From Metridium senile (Eukaryota; Cnidaria; Anthozoa; Actiniaria; Metridiidae), in assembly GCA_949775045.1 (NCBI GenBank), contig CATKSA010000066.1, forward strand, positions 39,750-103,749: 64,000 bases of DNA. Reading direction: 5' to 3'. Below the pieces are notes generated by a model, which did no database searches, was not told the origin of the DNA, and was given only the letters and a program-made list of their open reading frames with translations. Shown here piece by piece: positions 12,261-24,285 of the stretch. A program made the translations under genes and the position numbers. How positions within the stretch are numbered: position 1 is the first letter of the stretch; every line of letters begins with the position of its first letter.

Positions 12261-13479
12261 CAAGATTTTATTTAGAAAAAACTACAAAATCCTACCCAGA
12301 ATGCAATATGCCCTATAGGGTGATGTGAAAATGTGTCAAAAAGATCGGGGTTTTCGGCACAAAATTTTCGCCTAGTCCCCGTTAGTAATGTCTGAGAATA
12401 TTTTAGCATTCTGATAAATTCCAAAGATTTTATTTCGAAAAAAACTACAAAATCTTACCCAGAATGCAATATGCCCTATAGGGTGATGTGAAAATGTGTC
12501 AAAAAGATCGGGGTTTTCGGCACTAAATTTTCGCCTAGTCCCTGTTAGTAATGTCTGAGAATATTTTAGCATTCTGATGAATTCCAAAGATTTTATTTCG
12601 AAAAAACTACAAAATCTTACCCAGAATGCAATATGCCCTATAGGGTGATGTGAAAATGTGTCAAAAAGATCGGGGTTTTCGGCACAAAATTTTCGACTAG
12701 TCCCATTTAGTAATGTCTGAGAATATTAGAGCATTCTGATAAATGTGCAAGATTTTATTTAGAAAAAACTACAAAATCCTACCCAGAATGCAATATGCCC
12801 TATAGGTGATGTGAAAATGTGTCAAAAAGATCGGGGTTTTCGGCACAAAATTTTCGACTAGTCCCATTTAGTAATGTCTGAGAATATTAGAGCATGCTGA
12901 TAAATGTGCAAGATTTTATTTAGAAAAAACTACAAAATCCTACCCAGAATGCAATATGCCCTATAGGGTGATGTGAAAATGTGTCAAAAAGATCGGGGTT
13001 TTCGGCACAAAATTTTCGCCTAGTCCCTGTTAGTAATGTCTGAGAATATTAGAGCATTCTGATAAATGTGCAAGATTTTATTTAGAAAAAACTACAAAAT
13101 CCTACCCAGAATGCAATATGCCCTATAGGGTGATGTGAAAATGTGTCAAAAAGATCGCGGTTTTCGGCACAAAATTTTCGCCTAGTCCCTGTTAGTAATG
13201 TCTGAGAATATTAGAGCATTCTGATAAATGTCCAAAGATTTTATTTCGAAAAAACTACAAAATCTTACCCAGAATGCAATATGCCCTATAGGGTGATGTG
13301 AAAATGTGTCAAAAAGATCGGGGTTTTCGGCACAAAATTTTCGCCTAGTCCCTGTTAGTAATGTCTGAGAATATTAGAGCATTCTGATAAATGTGCAAGA
13401 TTTTATTTAGAAAAAACTACAAAATCCTACCCAGAATGCAATATGCCCTATAGGGTGATGTGAAAATGTGTCAAAAAGA

Positions 13480-14820
13480 TCGGGGTTTTCGGCACAAAAT
13501 TTTCGCCTAGTCCCTGTTAGTAATGTCTGAGAATATTAGAGCATTCTGATAAATGTGCAAGATTTTATTTAGAAAAAACTACAAAATCCTACCCAGAATG
13601 CAATATGCCCTATAGGGTGATGTGAAAATGTGTCAAAAAGATCGCGGTTTTCGACACAAAATTTTCGCCTAGTCCCTGTTAGTAATGTCTGAGAATATTT
13701 TAGCATTCTGATAAATTCCAAAGATTTTATTTCGAAAAAAACTACAAAATCTTACCCAGAATGCAATATGCCCTATAGGGTGATGTGAAAATGTGTCAAA
13801 AAGATCGGGGTTTTCGGCACAAAAATTTCGCCTAGTCCCTGTTAGTAATGTCTGAGAATATTAGAGCATTCTGATAAATGTGCAAGATTTTATTTAGAAA
13901 AAACTACAAAATCCTACCCAGAATGCAATATGCCCTATAGGGTGATGTGAAAATGTGTCAAAAAGATCGCGGTTTTCGACACAAAAATTTCGCCTAGTCC
14001 CTGTTAGTAATGTCTGAGAATATTTTAGCATTCTGATAAATTCCAAAGATTTTATTTCGAAAAAAACTACAAAATCTTACCCAGAATGCAATATGCCCTA
14101 TAGGGTGATGTGAAAATGTGTCAAAAAGATCGGGGTTTTCGGCACAAAATTTTCGCCTAGTCCCTGTTAGTAATGTCTGAGAATATTAGAGCATTCTGAT
14201 AAATGTGCAAGATTTTATTTAGAAAAAACTACAAAATCCTACCCAGAATGCAATATGCCCTATAGGGTGATGTGAAAATGTGTCAAAAAGATCGCGGTTT
14301 TCGACACAAAATTTTCGCCTAGTCCCTGTTAGTAATGTCTGAGAATATTTTAGCATTCTGATAAATTCCAAAGATTTTATTTCGAAAAAAACTACAAAAT
14401 CTTACCCAGAATGCAATATGCCCTATAGGGTGATGTGAAAATGTGTCAAAAAGATCGGGGTTTTCGGCACAAAAATTTCGCCTAGTCCCTGTTAGTAATG
14501 TCTGAGAATATTAGAGCATTCTGATAAATGTGCAAGATTTTATTTAGAAAAAACTACAAAATCCTACCCAGAATGCAATATGCCCTATAGGGTGATGTGA
14601 AAATGTGTCAAAAAGATCGCGGTTTTCGACACAAAAATTTCGCCTAGTCCCTGTTAGTAATGTCTGAGAATATTTTAGCATTCTGATAAATTCCAAAGAT
14701 TTTATTTCGAAAAAAACTACAAAATCTTACCCAGAATGCAATATGCCCTATAGGGTGATGTGAAAATGTGTCAAAAAGATCGGGGTTTTCGGCACAAAAT
14801 TTTCGCCTAGTCCCTGTTAG
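13480..14820. repeat. 325-bp dimer nested in a 650-bp tetramer
   Basis: GATCGCGGTTTTCGAC occurs at 13,640, 13,965, 14,290 and 14,615, at exact 325-bp steps, alternating with a GATCGGGG monomer. AAAAATTT replaces AAAATTTT at 13,821 and 14,471 and at 13,983 and 14,633, both 650 bp apart. The dimer was therefore formed first, and a pair of dimers was duplicated afterwards. Confidence 0.85.
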
Positions 14821-17270
14821 TAATGTCTGAGAATATTAGAGCATTCTGATAAATGCCCAAGATTTTATTTAGAAAAAACTACAAAATCCTACCCAGAATG
14901 CAATATGCCCTATAGGGTGATGTGAAAATGTGTCAAAAAGATCGGGATTTTCGGCACAAAATTTTCGCCTAGTCCATGGTATTAATGTCTGAGAATATTA
15001 GAGCATTCTGATAAATGTGCAAGATTTTATTTAGAAAAAACTACAAAATCCTACCCAGAATGCAATATGCCCTATAGGGTGATGTGAAAATGTGTCAAAA
15101 AGATCGGGGTTTTCGGCACAAAATTTTCGCCTAGTCCCTGTTAGTAATGTCTGAGAATATTTTAGCATTCTGATAAATTCCAAAGATTTTATTTCGAAAA
15201 AACTACAAAATCTTACCCAGAATGCAATATGCCCTATAGGGTGATGTGAAAATGTGTCAAAAAGATCGCGGTTTTCGGCACAAAATTTTCGACTAGTCCC
15301 ATTTAGTAATGTCTGAGAATATTAGAGCATTCTGATATATGTGCAAGATTTTATTTAGAAAAAACTACAAAATCCTACCCAGAATGCAATATGCCCTATA
15401 GGGTGATGTGAAAATGTGTCAAAAAGATCGGGGTTTTCGGCACAAAATTTTCGCCTAGTCCCTGTTAGTAATGTCTGAGAATATTAGAGCATTCTGATAA
15501 ATGTGCAAGATTTTATTTAGAAAAAACTACAAAATCCTACCCAGAATGCAATATGCCCTATAGGGTGATGTGAAAATGTGTCAAAAAGATCGGGGTTTTC
15601 GGCACAAAATTTTCGCCTAGTCCCTGTTAGTAATGTCTGAGAATATTAGAGCATTCTGATAAATGCCCAAGATTTTATTTCGAAAAAACTACAAAATCCT
15701 ACCCAGAATGCAATATGCCCTATAGGGTGATGTGAAAATGTGTCAAAAAGATCGGGGTTTTCGGCACAAAATTTTCGACTAGTCCCATTTAGTAATGTCT
15801 GAGAATATTAGAGCATGCTGATAAATGTGCAAGATTTTATTTAGAAAAAACTACAAAATCCTACCCAGAATGCAATATGCCCTATAGGGTGATGTGAAAA
15901 TGTGTCAAAAAGATCGGGGTTTTCGGCACAAAATTTTCGCCTAGTCCCTGTTAGTAATGTCTGAGAATATTAGAGCATTCTGATAAATGTGCAAGATTTT
16001 ATTTAGAAAAAACTACAAAATCCTACCCAGAATGCAATATGCCCTATAGGGTGATGTGAAAATGTGTCAAAAAGATCGCGGTTTTCGACACAAAATTTTC
16101 GCCTAGTCCCTGTTAGTAATGTCTGAGAATATTTTAGCATTCTGATAAATTCCAAAGATTTTATTTCGAAAAAACTACAAAATCTTACCCAGAATGCAAT
16201 ATGCCCTATAGGGTGATGTGAAAATGTGTCAAAAAGATCGGGGTTTTCGGCACAAAATTTTCGCCTAGTCCCTGTTAGTAATGTCTGAGAATATTAGAGC
16301 ATTCTGATAAATGTGCAAGATTTTATTTAGAAAAAACTACAAAATCCTACCCAGAATGCAATATGCCCTATAGGGTGATGTGAAAATGTGTCAAAAAGAT
16401 CGGGGTTTTCGGCACAAAATTTTCGCCTAGTCCCTGTTAGTAATGTCTGAGAATATTAGAGCATTCTGATAAATGCCCAAGATTTTATTTAGAAAAAACT
16501 ACAAAATCCTACCCAGAATGCAATATGCCCTATAGGGTGATGTGAAAATGTGTCAAAAAGATCGGGGTTTTCGACACAAAATTTTCGCCTAGTCCCTGTT
16601 AGTAATGTCTGAGAATATTTTAGCATACTGATAAATTCCAAAGATTTTATTTCGAAAAAAACTACAAAATCTTACCCAGAATGCAATATGCCCTATAGGG
16701 TGATGTGAAAATGTGTCAAAAAGATCGGGGTTTTCGGCACAAAATTTTCGCCTAGTCCCTGTTAGTAATGTCTGAGAATATTAGAGCATTCTGATAAATG
16801 CCCAAGATTTTATTTAGAAAAAACTACAAAATCCTACCCAGAATGCAATATGCCCTATAGGGTGATGTGAAAATGTGTCAAAAAGATCGGGATTTTCGGC
16901 ACAAAATTTTCACCTAGTCCATGGTATTAATGTCTGAGAATATTAGAGCATTCTGATAAATGTGCAAGATTTTATTTAGAAAAAACTACAAAATCCTACC
17001 CAGAATGCAATATGCCCTATAGGGTGATGTGCAAATGTGTCAAAAAGATCGGGGTTTTCGGCACAAAATTTTCGCCTAGTCCCTGTTAGTAATGTCTGAG
17101 AATATTTTAGCATTCTGATAAATTCCAAAGATTTTATTTCGAAAAAACTACAAAATCCTACCCAGAATGCAATATGCCCTATAGGGTGATGTGAAAATGT
17201 GTCAAAAAGATCGGGGTTTTCGGCACAAAATTTTCGCCTAGTCCCTGTTAGTAATGTCTGAGAATATTTT
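14820..17270. repeat. Mixed satellite monomers without a clear local period
   Basis: Continuous copies using the same variant vocabulary as the neighbouring blocks, including the CCATGGTATTAATG type near 14,970 and 16,920 and AGCATGCTGA at 15,812. The portion after about 16,500 carries three private marks that reappear at 22.7-23.5 kb: CATACTGAT, TTTTCACCTAG at 16,911 and GTGCAAATGTG near 17,030. The section is thus one end of a long-distance duplication. Confidence 0.7.
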
Positions 17271-20200
17271 AGCATTCTGATAAATTCCAAAGATTTTATT
17301 TCGAAAAAACTACAAAATCTTACCCAGAAATCAATATGCCCTATAGGGTGATGTGAAAATGTGTCAAAAAGATCGGGGTTTTCGGCACAAAATTTTCGAC
17401 TAGTCCCATTTAGTAATGTCTGAGAATATTAGAGCATTCTGATATATGTGCAAGATTTTATATAGAAAAAACTACAAAATCCTACCCAGAATGCAATATG
17501 CCCTATAGGGTGATGTGAAAATGTGTCAAAAAGATCGGGGTTTTCGGCACAAAATTTTCGCCTAGTCCCTGTTAGTAATGTCTGAGAATATTAGAGCATT
17601 CTGATAAATGTGCAAGATTTTATTTAGAAAAAACTACAAAATCCTACCCAGAATGCAATATGCCCTATAGGGTGATGTGAAAATGTGTCAAAAAGATCGG
17701 GGTTTTCGGCACAAAATTTTCGCCTAGTCCCTGTTAGTAATGTCTGAGAATATTAGAGCATTCTGATAAATGTGCAAGATTTTATTTAGAAAAAACTACA
17801 AAATCCTACCCAGAATGCAATATGCCCTATAGGGTGATGTGAAAATGTGTCAAAAAGATCGCGGTTTTCGACACAAAATTTTCGCCTAGTCCCTGTTAGT
17901 AATGTCTGAGAATATTTTAGCATTCTGATAAATTCCAAAGATTTTATTTCGAAAAAAACTACAAAATCTTACCCAGAATGCAATATGCCCTATAGGGTGA
18001 TGTGAAAATGTGTCAAAAAGATCGGGGTTTTCGGCACAAAAATTTCGCCTAGTCCCTGTTAGTAATGTCTGAGAATATTAGAGCATTCTGATAAATGCCC
18101 AAGATTTTATTTAGAAAAAACTACAAAATCCTACCCAGAATGCAATATGCCCTATAGGGTGATGTGAAAATGTGTCAAAAAGATCGGGATTTTCGGCACA
18201 AAATTTTCGCCTAGTCCCTGGTATTAATGTCTGAGAATATTAGAGCATTCTGATAAATGTGCAAGATTTTATTTAGAAAAAACTACAAAATCCTACCCAG
18301 AATGCAATATGCCCTATAGGGTGATGTGAAAATGTGTCAAAAAGATCGGGGTTTTCGGCACAAAATTTTCGCCTAGTCCCTGTTAGTAATGTCTGAGAAT
18401 ATTAGAGCATTCTGATAAATGTGCAAGATTTTATTTAGAAAAAACTACAAAATCCTACCCAGAATGCAATATGCCCTATAGGGTGATGTGAAAATGTGTC
18501 AAAAAGATCGGGGTTTTCGGCACAAAATTTTCGCCTAGTCCCTGTTAGTAATGTCTGAGAATATTAGAGCATTCTGATAAATGCCCAAGATTTTATTTCG
18601 AAAAAACTACAAAATCCTACCCAGAATGCAATATGCCCTATAGGGTGATGTGAAAATGTGTCAAAAAGATCGGGGTTTTCGGCACAAAATTTTCGCCTAG
18701 TCCCTGTTAGTAATGTCTGAGAATATTTTAGCATTCTGATAAATTCCAAAGATTTTATTTCGAAAAAACTACAAAATCTTACCCAGAAATCAATATGCCC
18801 TATAGGGTGATGTGAAAATGTGTCAAAAAGATCGGGGTTTTCGGCACAAAATTTTCGACTAGTCCCATTTAGTAATGTCTGAGAATATTAGAGCATTCTG
18901 ATATATGTGCAAGATTTTATATAGAAAAAACTACAAAATCCTACCCAGAATGCAATATGCCCTATAGGGTGATGTGAAAATGTGTCAAAAAGATCGGGGT
19001 TTTCGGCACAAAATTTTCGCCTAGTCCCTGTTAGTAATGTCTGAGAATATTAGAGCATTCTGATAAATGTGCAAGATTTTATTTAGAAAAAACTACAAAA
19101 TCCTACCCAGAATGCAATATGCCCTATAGGGTGATGTGAAAATGTGTCAAAAAGATCGGGGTTTTCGGCACAAAATTTTCGCCTAGTCCCTGTTAGTAAT
19201 GTCTGAGAATATTAGAGCATTCTGATAAATGTGCAAGATTTTATTTAGAAAAAACTACAAAATCCTACCCAGAATGCAATATGCCCTATAGGGTGATGTG
19301 AAAATGTGTCAAAAAGATCGCGGTTTTCGACACAAAATTTTCGCCTAGTCCCTGTTAGTAATGTCTGAGAATATTTTAGCATTCTGATAAATTCCAAAGA
19401 TTTTATTTCGAAAAAAACTACAAAATCTTACCCAGAATGCAATATGCCCTATAGGGTGATGTGAAAATGTGTCAAAAAGATCGGGGTTTTCGGCACAAAA
19501 ATTTCGCCTAGTCCCTGTTAGTAATGTCTGAGAATATTAGAGCATTCTGATAAATGCCCAAGATTTTATTTAGAAAAAACTACAAAATCCTACCCAGAAT
19601 GCAATATGCCCTATAGGGTGATGTGAAAATGTGTCAAAAAGATCGGGATTTTCGGCACAAAATTTTCGCCTAGTCCCTGGTATTAATGTCTGAGAATATT
19701 AGAGCATTCTGATAAATGTGCAAGATTTTATTTAGAAAAAACTACAAAATCCTACCCAGAATGCAATATGCCCTATAGGGTGATGTGAAAATGTGTCAAA
19801 AAGATCGGGGTTTTCGGCACAAAATTTTCGCCTAGTCCCTGTTAGTAATGTCTGAGAATATTAGAGCATTCTGATAAATGTGCAAGATTTTATTTAGAAA
19901 AAACTACAAAATCCTACCCAGAATGCAATATGCCCTATAGGGTGATGTGAAAATGTGTCAAAAAGATCGGGGTTTTCGGCACAAAATTTTCGCCTAGTCC
20001 CTGTTAGTAATGTCTGAGAATATTAGAGCATTCTGATAAATGCCCAAGATTTTATTTCGAAAAAACTACAAAATCCTACCCAGAATGCAATATGCCCTAT
20101 AGGGTGATGTGAAAATGTGTCAAAAAGATCGGGGTTTTCGGCACAAAATTTTCGACTAGTCCCATTTAGTAATGTCTGAGAATATTAGAGCATGCTGATA

Positions 20201-22700
20201 AATGTGCAAGATTTTATTTAGAAAAAACTACAAAATCCTACCCAGAATGCAATATGCCCTATAGGGTGATGTGAAAATGTGTCAAAAAGATCGGGGTTTT
20301 CGGCACAAAATTTTCGCCTAGTCCCTGTTAGTAATGTCTGAGAATATTAGAGCATTCTGATAAATGTGCAAGATTTTATTTAGAAAAAACTACAAAATCC
20401 TACCCAGAATGCAATATGCCCTATAGGGTGATGTGAAAATGTGTCAAAAAGATCGCGGTTTTCGACACAAAATTTTCGCCTAGTCCCTGTTAGTAATGTC
20501 TGAGAATATTTTAGCATTCTGATAAATTCCAAAGATTTTATTTCGAAAAAACTACAAAATCTTACCCAGAATGCAATATGCCCTATAGGGTGATGTGAAA
20601 ATGTGTCAAAAAGATCGGGGTTTTCGGCACAAAATTTTCGCCTAGTCCCTGTTAGTAATGTCTGAGAATATTAGAGCATTCTGATAAATGTGCAAGATTT
20701 TATTTAGAAAAAACTACAAAATCCTACCCAGAATGCAATATGCCCTATAGGGTGATGTGAAAATGTGTCAAAAAGATCGGGGTTTTCGGCACAAAATTTT
20801 CGCCTAGTCCCTGTTAGTAATGTCTGAGAATATTAGAGCATTCTGATAAATGTGCAAGATTTTATTTAGAAAAAACTACAAAATCCTACCCAGAATGCAA
20901 TATGCCCTATAGGGTGATGTGAAAATGTGTCAAAAAGATCGCGGTTTTCGACACAAAATTTTCGCCTAGTCCCTGTTAGTAATGTCTGAGAATATTTTAG
21001 CATTCTGATAAATTCCAAAGATTTTATTTCGAAAAAAACTACAAAATCTTACCCAGAATGCAATATGCCCTATAGGGTGATGTGAAAATGTGTCAAAAAG
21101 ATCGGGGTTTTCGGCACAAAAATTTCGCCTAGTCCCTGTTAGTAATGTCTGAGAATATTAGAGCATTCTGATAAATGCCCAAGATTTTATTTAGAAAAAA
21201 CTACAAAATCCTACCCAGAATGCAATATGCCCTATAGGGTGATGTGAAAATGTGTCAAAAAGATCGGGATTTTCGGCACAAAATTTTCGCCTAGTCCCTG
21301 GTATTAATGTCTGAGAATATTAGAGCATTCTGATAAATGTGCAAGATTTTATTTAGAAAAAACTACAAAATCCTACCCAGAATGCAATATGCCCTATAGG
21401 GTGATGTGAAAATGTGTCAAAAAGATCGGGATTTCGGCACAAAATTTTCGCCTAGTCCCTGTTAGTAATGTCTGAGAATATTAGAGCATTCTGATAAATG
21501 TGCAAGATTTTATTTAGAAAAAACTACAAAATCCTACCCAGAATGCAATATGCCCTATAGGGTGATGTGAAAATGTGTCAAAAAGATCGGGGTTTTCGGC
21601 ACAAAATTTTCGCCTAGTCCCTGTTAGTAATGTCTGAGAATATTAGAGCATTCTGATAAATGTGCAAGATTTTATTTAGAAAAAACTACAAAATCCTACC
21701 CAGAATGCAATATGCCCTATAGGGTGATGTGAAAATGTGTCAAAAAGATCGGGGTTTTCGGCACAAAATTTTCGCCTAGTCCCTGTTAGTAATGTCTGAG
21801 AATATTAGAGCATTCTGATAAATGCCCAAGATTTTATTTCGAAAAAACTACAAAATCCTACCCAGAATGCAATATGCCCTATAGGGTGATGTGAAAATGT
21901 GTCAAAAAGATCGGGGTTTTCGGCACAAAATTTTCGACTAGTCCCATTTAGTAATGTCTGAGAATATTAGAGCATGCTGATAAATGTGCAAGATTTTATT
22001 TAGAAAAAACTACAAAATCCTACCCAGAATGCAATATGCCCTATAGGGTGATGTGAAAATGTGTCAAAAAGATCGGGGTTTTCGGCACAAAATTTTCGCC
22101 TAGTCCCTGTTAGTAATGTCTGAGAATATTAGAGCATTCTGATAAATGTGCAAGATTTTATTTAGAAAAAACTACAAAATCCTACCCAGAATGCAATATG
22201 CCCTATAGGGTGATGTGAAAATGTGTCAAAAAGATCGCGGTTTTCGACACAAAATTTTCGCCTAGTCCCTGTTAGTAATGTCTGAGAATATTTTAGCATT
22301 CTGATAAATTCCAAAGATTTTATTTCGAAAAAACTACAAAATCTTACCCAGAATGCAATATGCCCTATAGGGTGATGTGAAAATGTGTCAAAAAGATCGG
22401 GGTTTTCGGCACAAAATTTTCGCCTAGTCCCTGTTAGTAATGTCTGAGAATATTAGAGCATTCTGATAAATGTGCAAGATTTTATTTAGAAAAAACTACA
22501 AAATCCTACCCAGAATGCAATATGCCCTATAGGTTGATGTGAAAATGTGTCAAAAAGATCGGGGTTTTCGGCACAAAATTTTCGCCTAGTCCCTGTTAGT
22601 AATGTCTGAGAATATTAGAGCATTCTGATAAATGTGCAAGATTTTATTTAGAAAAAACTACAAAATCCTACCCAGAATGCAATATGCCCTATAGGGTGAT
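17270..22700. repeat. 9-, 10- and 11-mer higher-order repeats (1,459, 1,621 and 1,782 bp)
   Basis: Markers show three related long units. ACCCAGAAATCAAT at 17,322 and 18,781, TAGTCCCTGG at 18,212 and 19,671, and AAAAATTT at 18,038 and 19,497 are each 1,459 bp apart (nine monomers). TAGTCCCTGG then recurs at 21,292 and AAAAATTT at 21,118, each 1,621 bp on (ten monomers). AGCATGCTGA at 20,189 and 21,971 and GATCGCGG at 20,451 and 22,233 are 1,782 bp apart (eleven monomers). The lengths differ by exactly one monomer each, which fits unequal exchange out of register by single monomers. Confidence 0.8.
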
Positions 22701-24026
22701 GTGAAAATGTGTCAAAAAGATCGGGGTTTTCGACACAAAATTTTCGCCTAGTCCCTGTTAGTAATGTCTGAGAATATTTTAGCATACTGATAAATTCCAA
22801 AGATTTTATTTCGAAAAAAACTACAAAATCTTACCCAGAATGCAATATGCCCTATAGGGTGATGTGAAAATGTGTCAAAAAGATCGGGGTTTTCGGCACA
22901 AAATTTTCGCCTAGTCCCTGTTAGTAATGTCTGAGAATATTAGAGCATTCTGATAAATGCCCAAGATTTTATTTAGAAAAAACTACAAAATCCTACCCAG
23001 AATGCAATATGCCCTATAGGGTGATGTGAAAATGTGTCAAAAAGATCGGGATTTTCGGCACAAAATTTTCACCTAGTCCATGGTATTAATGTCTGAGAAT
23101 ATTAGAGCATTCTGATAAATGTGCAAGATTTTATTTAGAAAAAACTACAAAATCCTACCCAGAATGCAATATGCCCTATAGGGTGATGTGCAAATGTGTC
23201 AAAAAGATCGGGGTTTTCGGCACAAAATTTTCGCCTAGTCCCTGTTAGTAATGTCTGAGAATATTTTAGCATTCTGATAAATTCCAAAGATTTTATTTCG
23301 AAAAAACTACAAAATCCTACCCAGAATGCAATATGCCCTATAGGGTGATGTGAAAATGTGTCAAAAAGATCGGGATTTTCGGCACAAAATTTTCGCCTAG
23401 TCCATGGTATTAATGTCTGAGAATATTAGAGCATTCTGATAAATGTGCAAGATTTTATTTAGAAAAAACTACAAAATCCTACCCAGAATGCAATATGCCC
23501 TATAGGGTGATGTGCAAATGTGTCAAAAAGATCGGGGTTTTCGGCACAAAATTTTCGCCTAGTCCCTGTTAGTAATGTCTGAGAATATTTTAGCATTCTG
23601 ATAAATTCCAAAGATTTTATTTCGAAAAAACTACAAAATCCTACCCAGAATGCAATATGCCCTATAGGGTGATGTGAAAATGTGTCAAAAAGATCGGGGT
23701 TTTCGGCACAAAATTTTCGCCTAGTCCCTGTTAGTAATGTCTGAGAATATTTTAGCATTCTGATAAATTCCAAAGATTTTATTTCGAAAAAACTACAAAA
23801 TCTTACCCAGAAATCAATATGCCCTATAGGGTGATGTGAAAATGTGTCAAAAAGATCGGGGTTTTCGGCACAAAATTTTCGACTAGTCCCATTTAGTAAT
23901 GTCTGAGAATATTAGAGCATTCTGATATATGTGCAAGATTTTATATAGAAAAAACTACAAAATCCTACCCAGAATGCAATATGCCCTATAGGGTGATGTG
24001 AAAATGTGTCAAAAAGATCGGGGTTT
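22700..24026. repeat. Satellite copy homologous to 16.5-17.5 kb
   Basis: TTTTCACC at 23,070 matches 16,911 at an offset of 6,159 bp. GTGCAAATG occurs at 23,189 and again at 23,513. ACCCAGAAAT at 23,805 matches 17,322 at an offset of 6,483 bp. The 324-bp difference between the two offsets is one extra dimer, present here and absent from the other copy. The segment ends at the transposable-element junction. Confidence 0.75.
24021..24026. repeat. Putative target-site duplication, left copy (GGGTTT)
   Basis: Six bases ending the left satellite flank, repeated at 24,286-24,291 on the right flank. Uninterrupted homologous monomers carry GGGTTTT once, at 17,538 and at 18,997, so the duplication is inferred from empty sites rather than guessed. 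The exact length is uncertain because the element end is itself G- and T-rich. Confidence 0.65.
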
Positions 24027-24044
24027 AATAATAATAATAATAAT
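24027..24044. repeat. (AAT)6 microsatellite, the ATT tail of the insertion
   Basis: Six perfect AAT units abut the left junction. On the minus strand they read as a 3' (ATT)n tail, which places the 3' end of the element at the left and sets its orientation. Such tails are typical of L2- and CR1-type retrotransposition. Confidence 0.9.
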
Positions 24045-24263
24045 ATGCCTCATTTATATAGCGCTAAATCTCTAGAATAGCTCATAGCGCTTTACAATGT
24101 ACTAATGTGTATATGGAGGACTTATCGGACTGCTGAAAACCAGCAGTTTACAATCATGAGTGTTGTTAGTGAATGCCTCCGAGGCCTGACTGTTGTACCG
24201 GGAGACAATCCCCTACTCTTTGCGAACATAGCACAACAGGATCTTTAACGTCCACCTTATATA

Positions 24264-24285
24264 GGATTAGATTAGGATTAGATTA
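24264..24285. repeat. Two perfect copies of an 11-bp unit, GGATTAGATTA
   Basis: The right end of the insertion consists of two 11-bp units followed directly by GGG of the satellite. Its TTAG content resembles degenerate telomere-type repeats, but it is far too short to call telomeric. It could be a 5'-end addition made during retrotransposition, or a natural microsatellite head of the element. Confidence 0.85.

Larger units (their letters stand above)
1..24026. repeat. Satellite array, left segment (about 162-bp monomers, head to tail)
   Basis: About 148 head-to-tail copies of one monomer fill this segment. The palindrome CCCTATAGGG recurs at 39, 201, 364 and 526 and onward at steps of 162-163 bp. 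All copies have the same orientation; I saw no inverted monomer. Copies differ mainly at a handful of recurrent diagnostic sites rather than at random. That pattern is expected from repeated unequal exchange or conversion of multi-monomer blocks. No gene-like stretch is present between monomers. The segment starts inside a monomer at base 1, so the array continues upstream. A monomer of this length and AT content is typical of centromeric or pericentromeric satellites, but no functional assignment follows from sequence alone. Confidence 0.98.
24027..24285 (-). mobile_element. Short non-LTR retroelement fragment (L2/CR1-tailed SINE or 5'-truncated LINE), 259 bp
   Basis: A unique sequence splits one satellite monomer and is flanked by GGGTTT on both sides. 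Read on the minus strand it ends with TATATAAAT followed by six ATT units. Just upstream lie two AGCGCT motifs (24,060-24,065 and 24,086-24,091 on the plus strand) that could form a stem. This arrangement resembles the 3' tails of L2/CR1-clade LINEs and the SINEs that borrow their machinery; that is recalled family knowledge and was not searched. Inside are two small hairpins: CTGCTG/CAGCAG (24,130-24,146) and GCCTC/GAGGC (24,175-24,185). I see no tRNA-type A or B box on the minus strand and no open frame of note, so a truncated LINE 3' end or a head-less SINE are both possible. A MITE is less likely, because the ends are not inverted repeats. Confidence 0.7.

Noticed and set aside
16976..17290. 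Minus-strand open frame of 104 codons, repeated many times in the window (for example 23,459-23,773, 55,345-55,659 and 63,119-63,433)
   Set aside because: It is the satellite monomer read through two copies. Start and stop depend on which subtypes adjoin, the frame breaks in most monomers, and there is no sign of selection on codons or of a promoter. Not annotated as CDS.
24130..24146. Transcription terminator hairpin (CTGCTG/CAGCAG)
   Set aside because: The stem is six base pairs, lies within the retroelement, has no gene upstream and no T-run of the bacterial type. The context is eukaryotic.
24027..24285. MITE or other DNA transposon
   Set aside because: The ends are (AAT)6 and GGATTAGATTA repeats, not inverted repeats of each other. 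The oriented microsatellite tail and hairpin fit a retroelement better.
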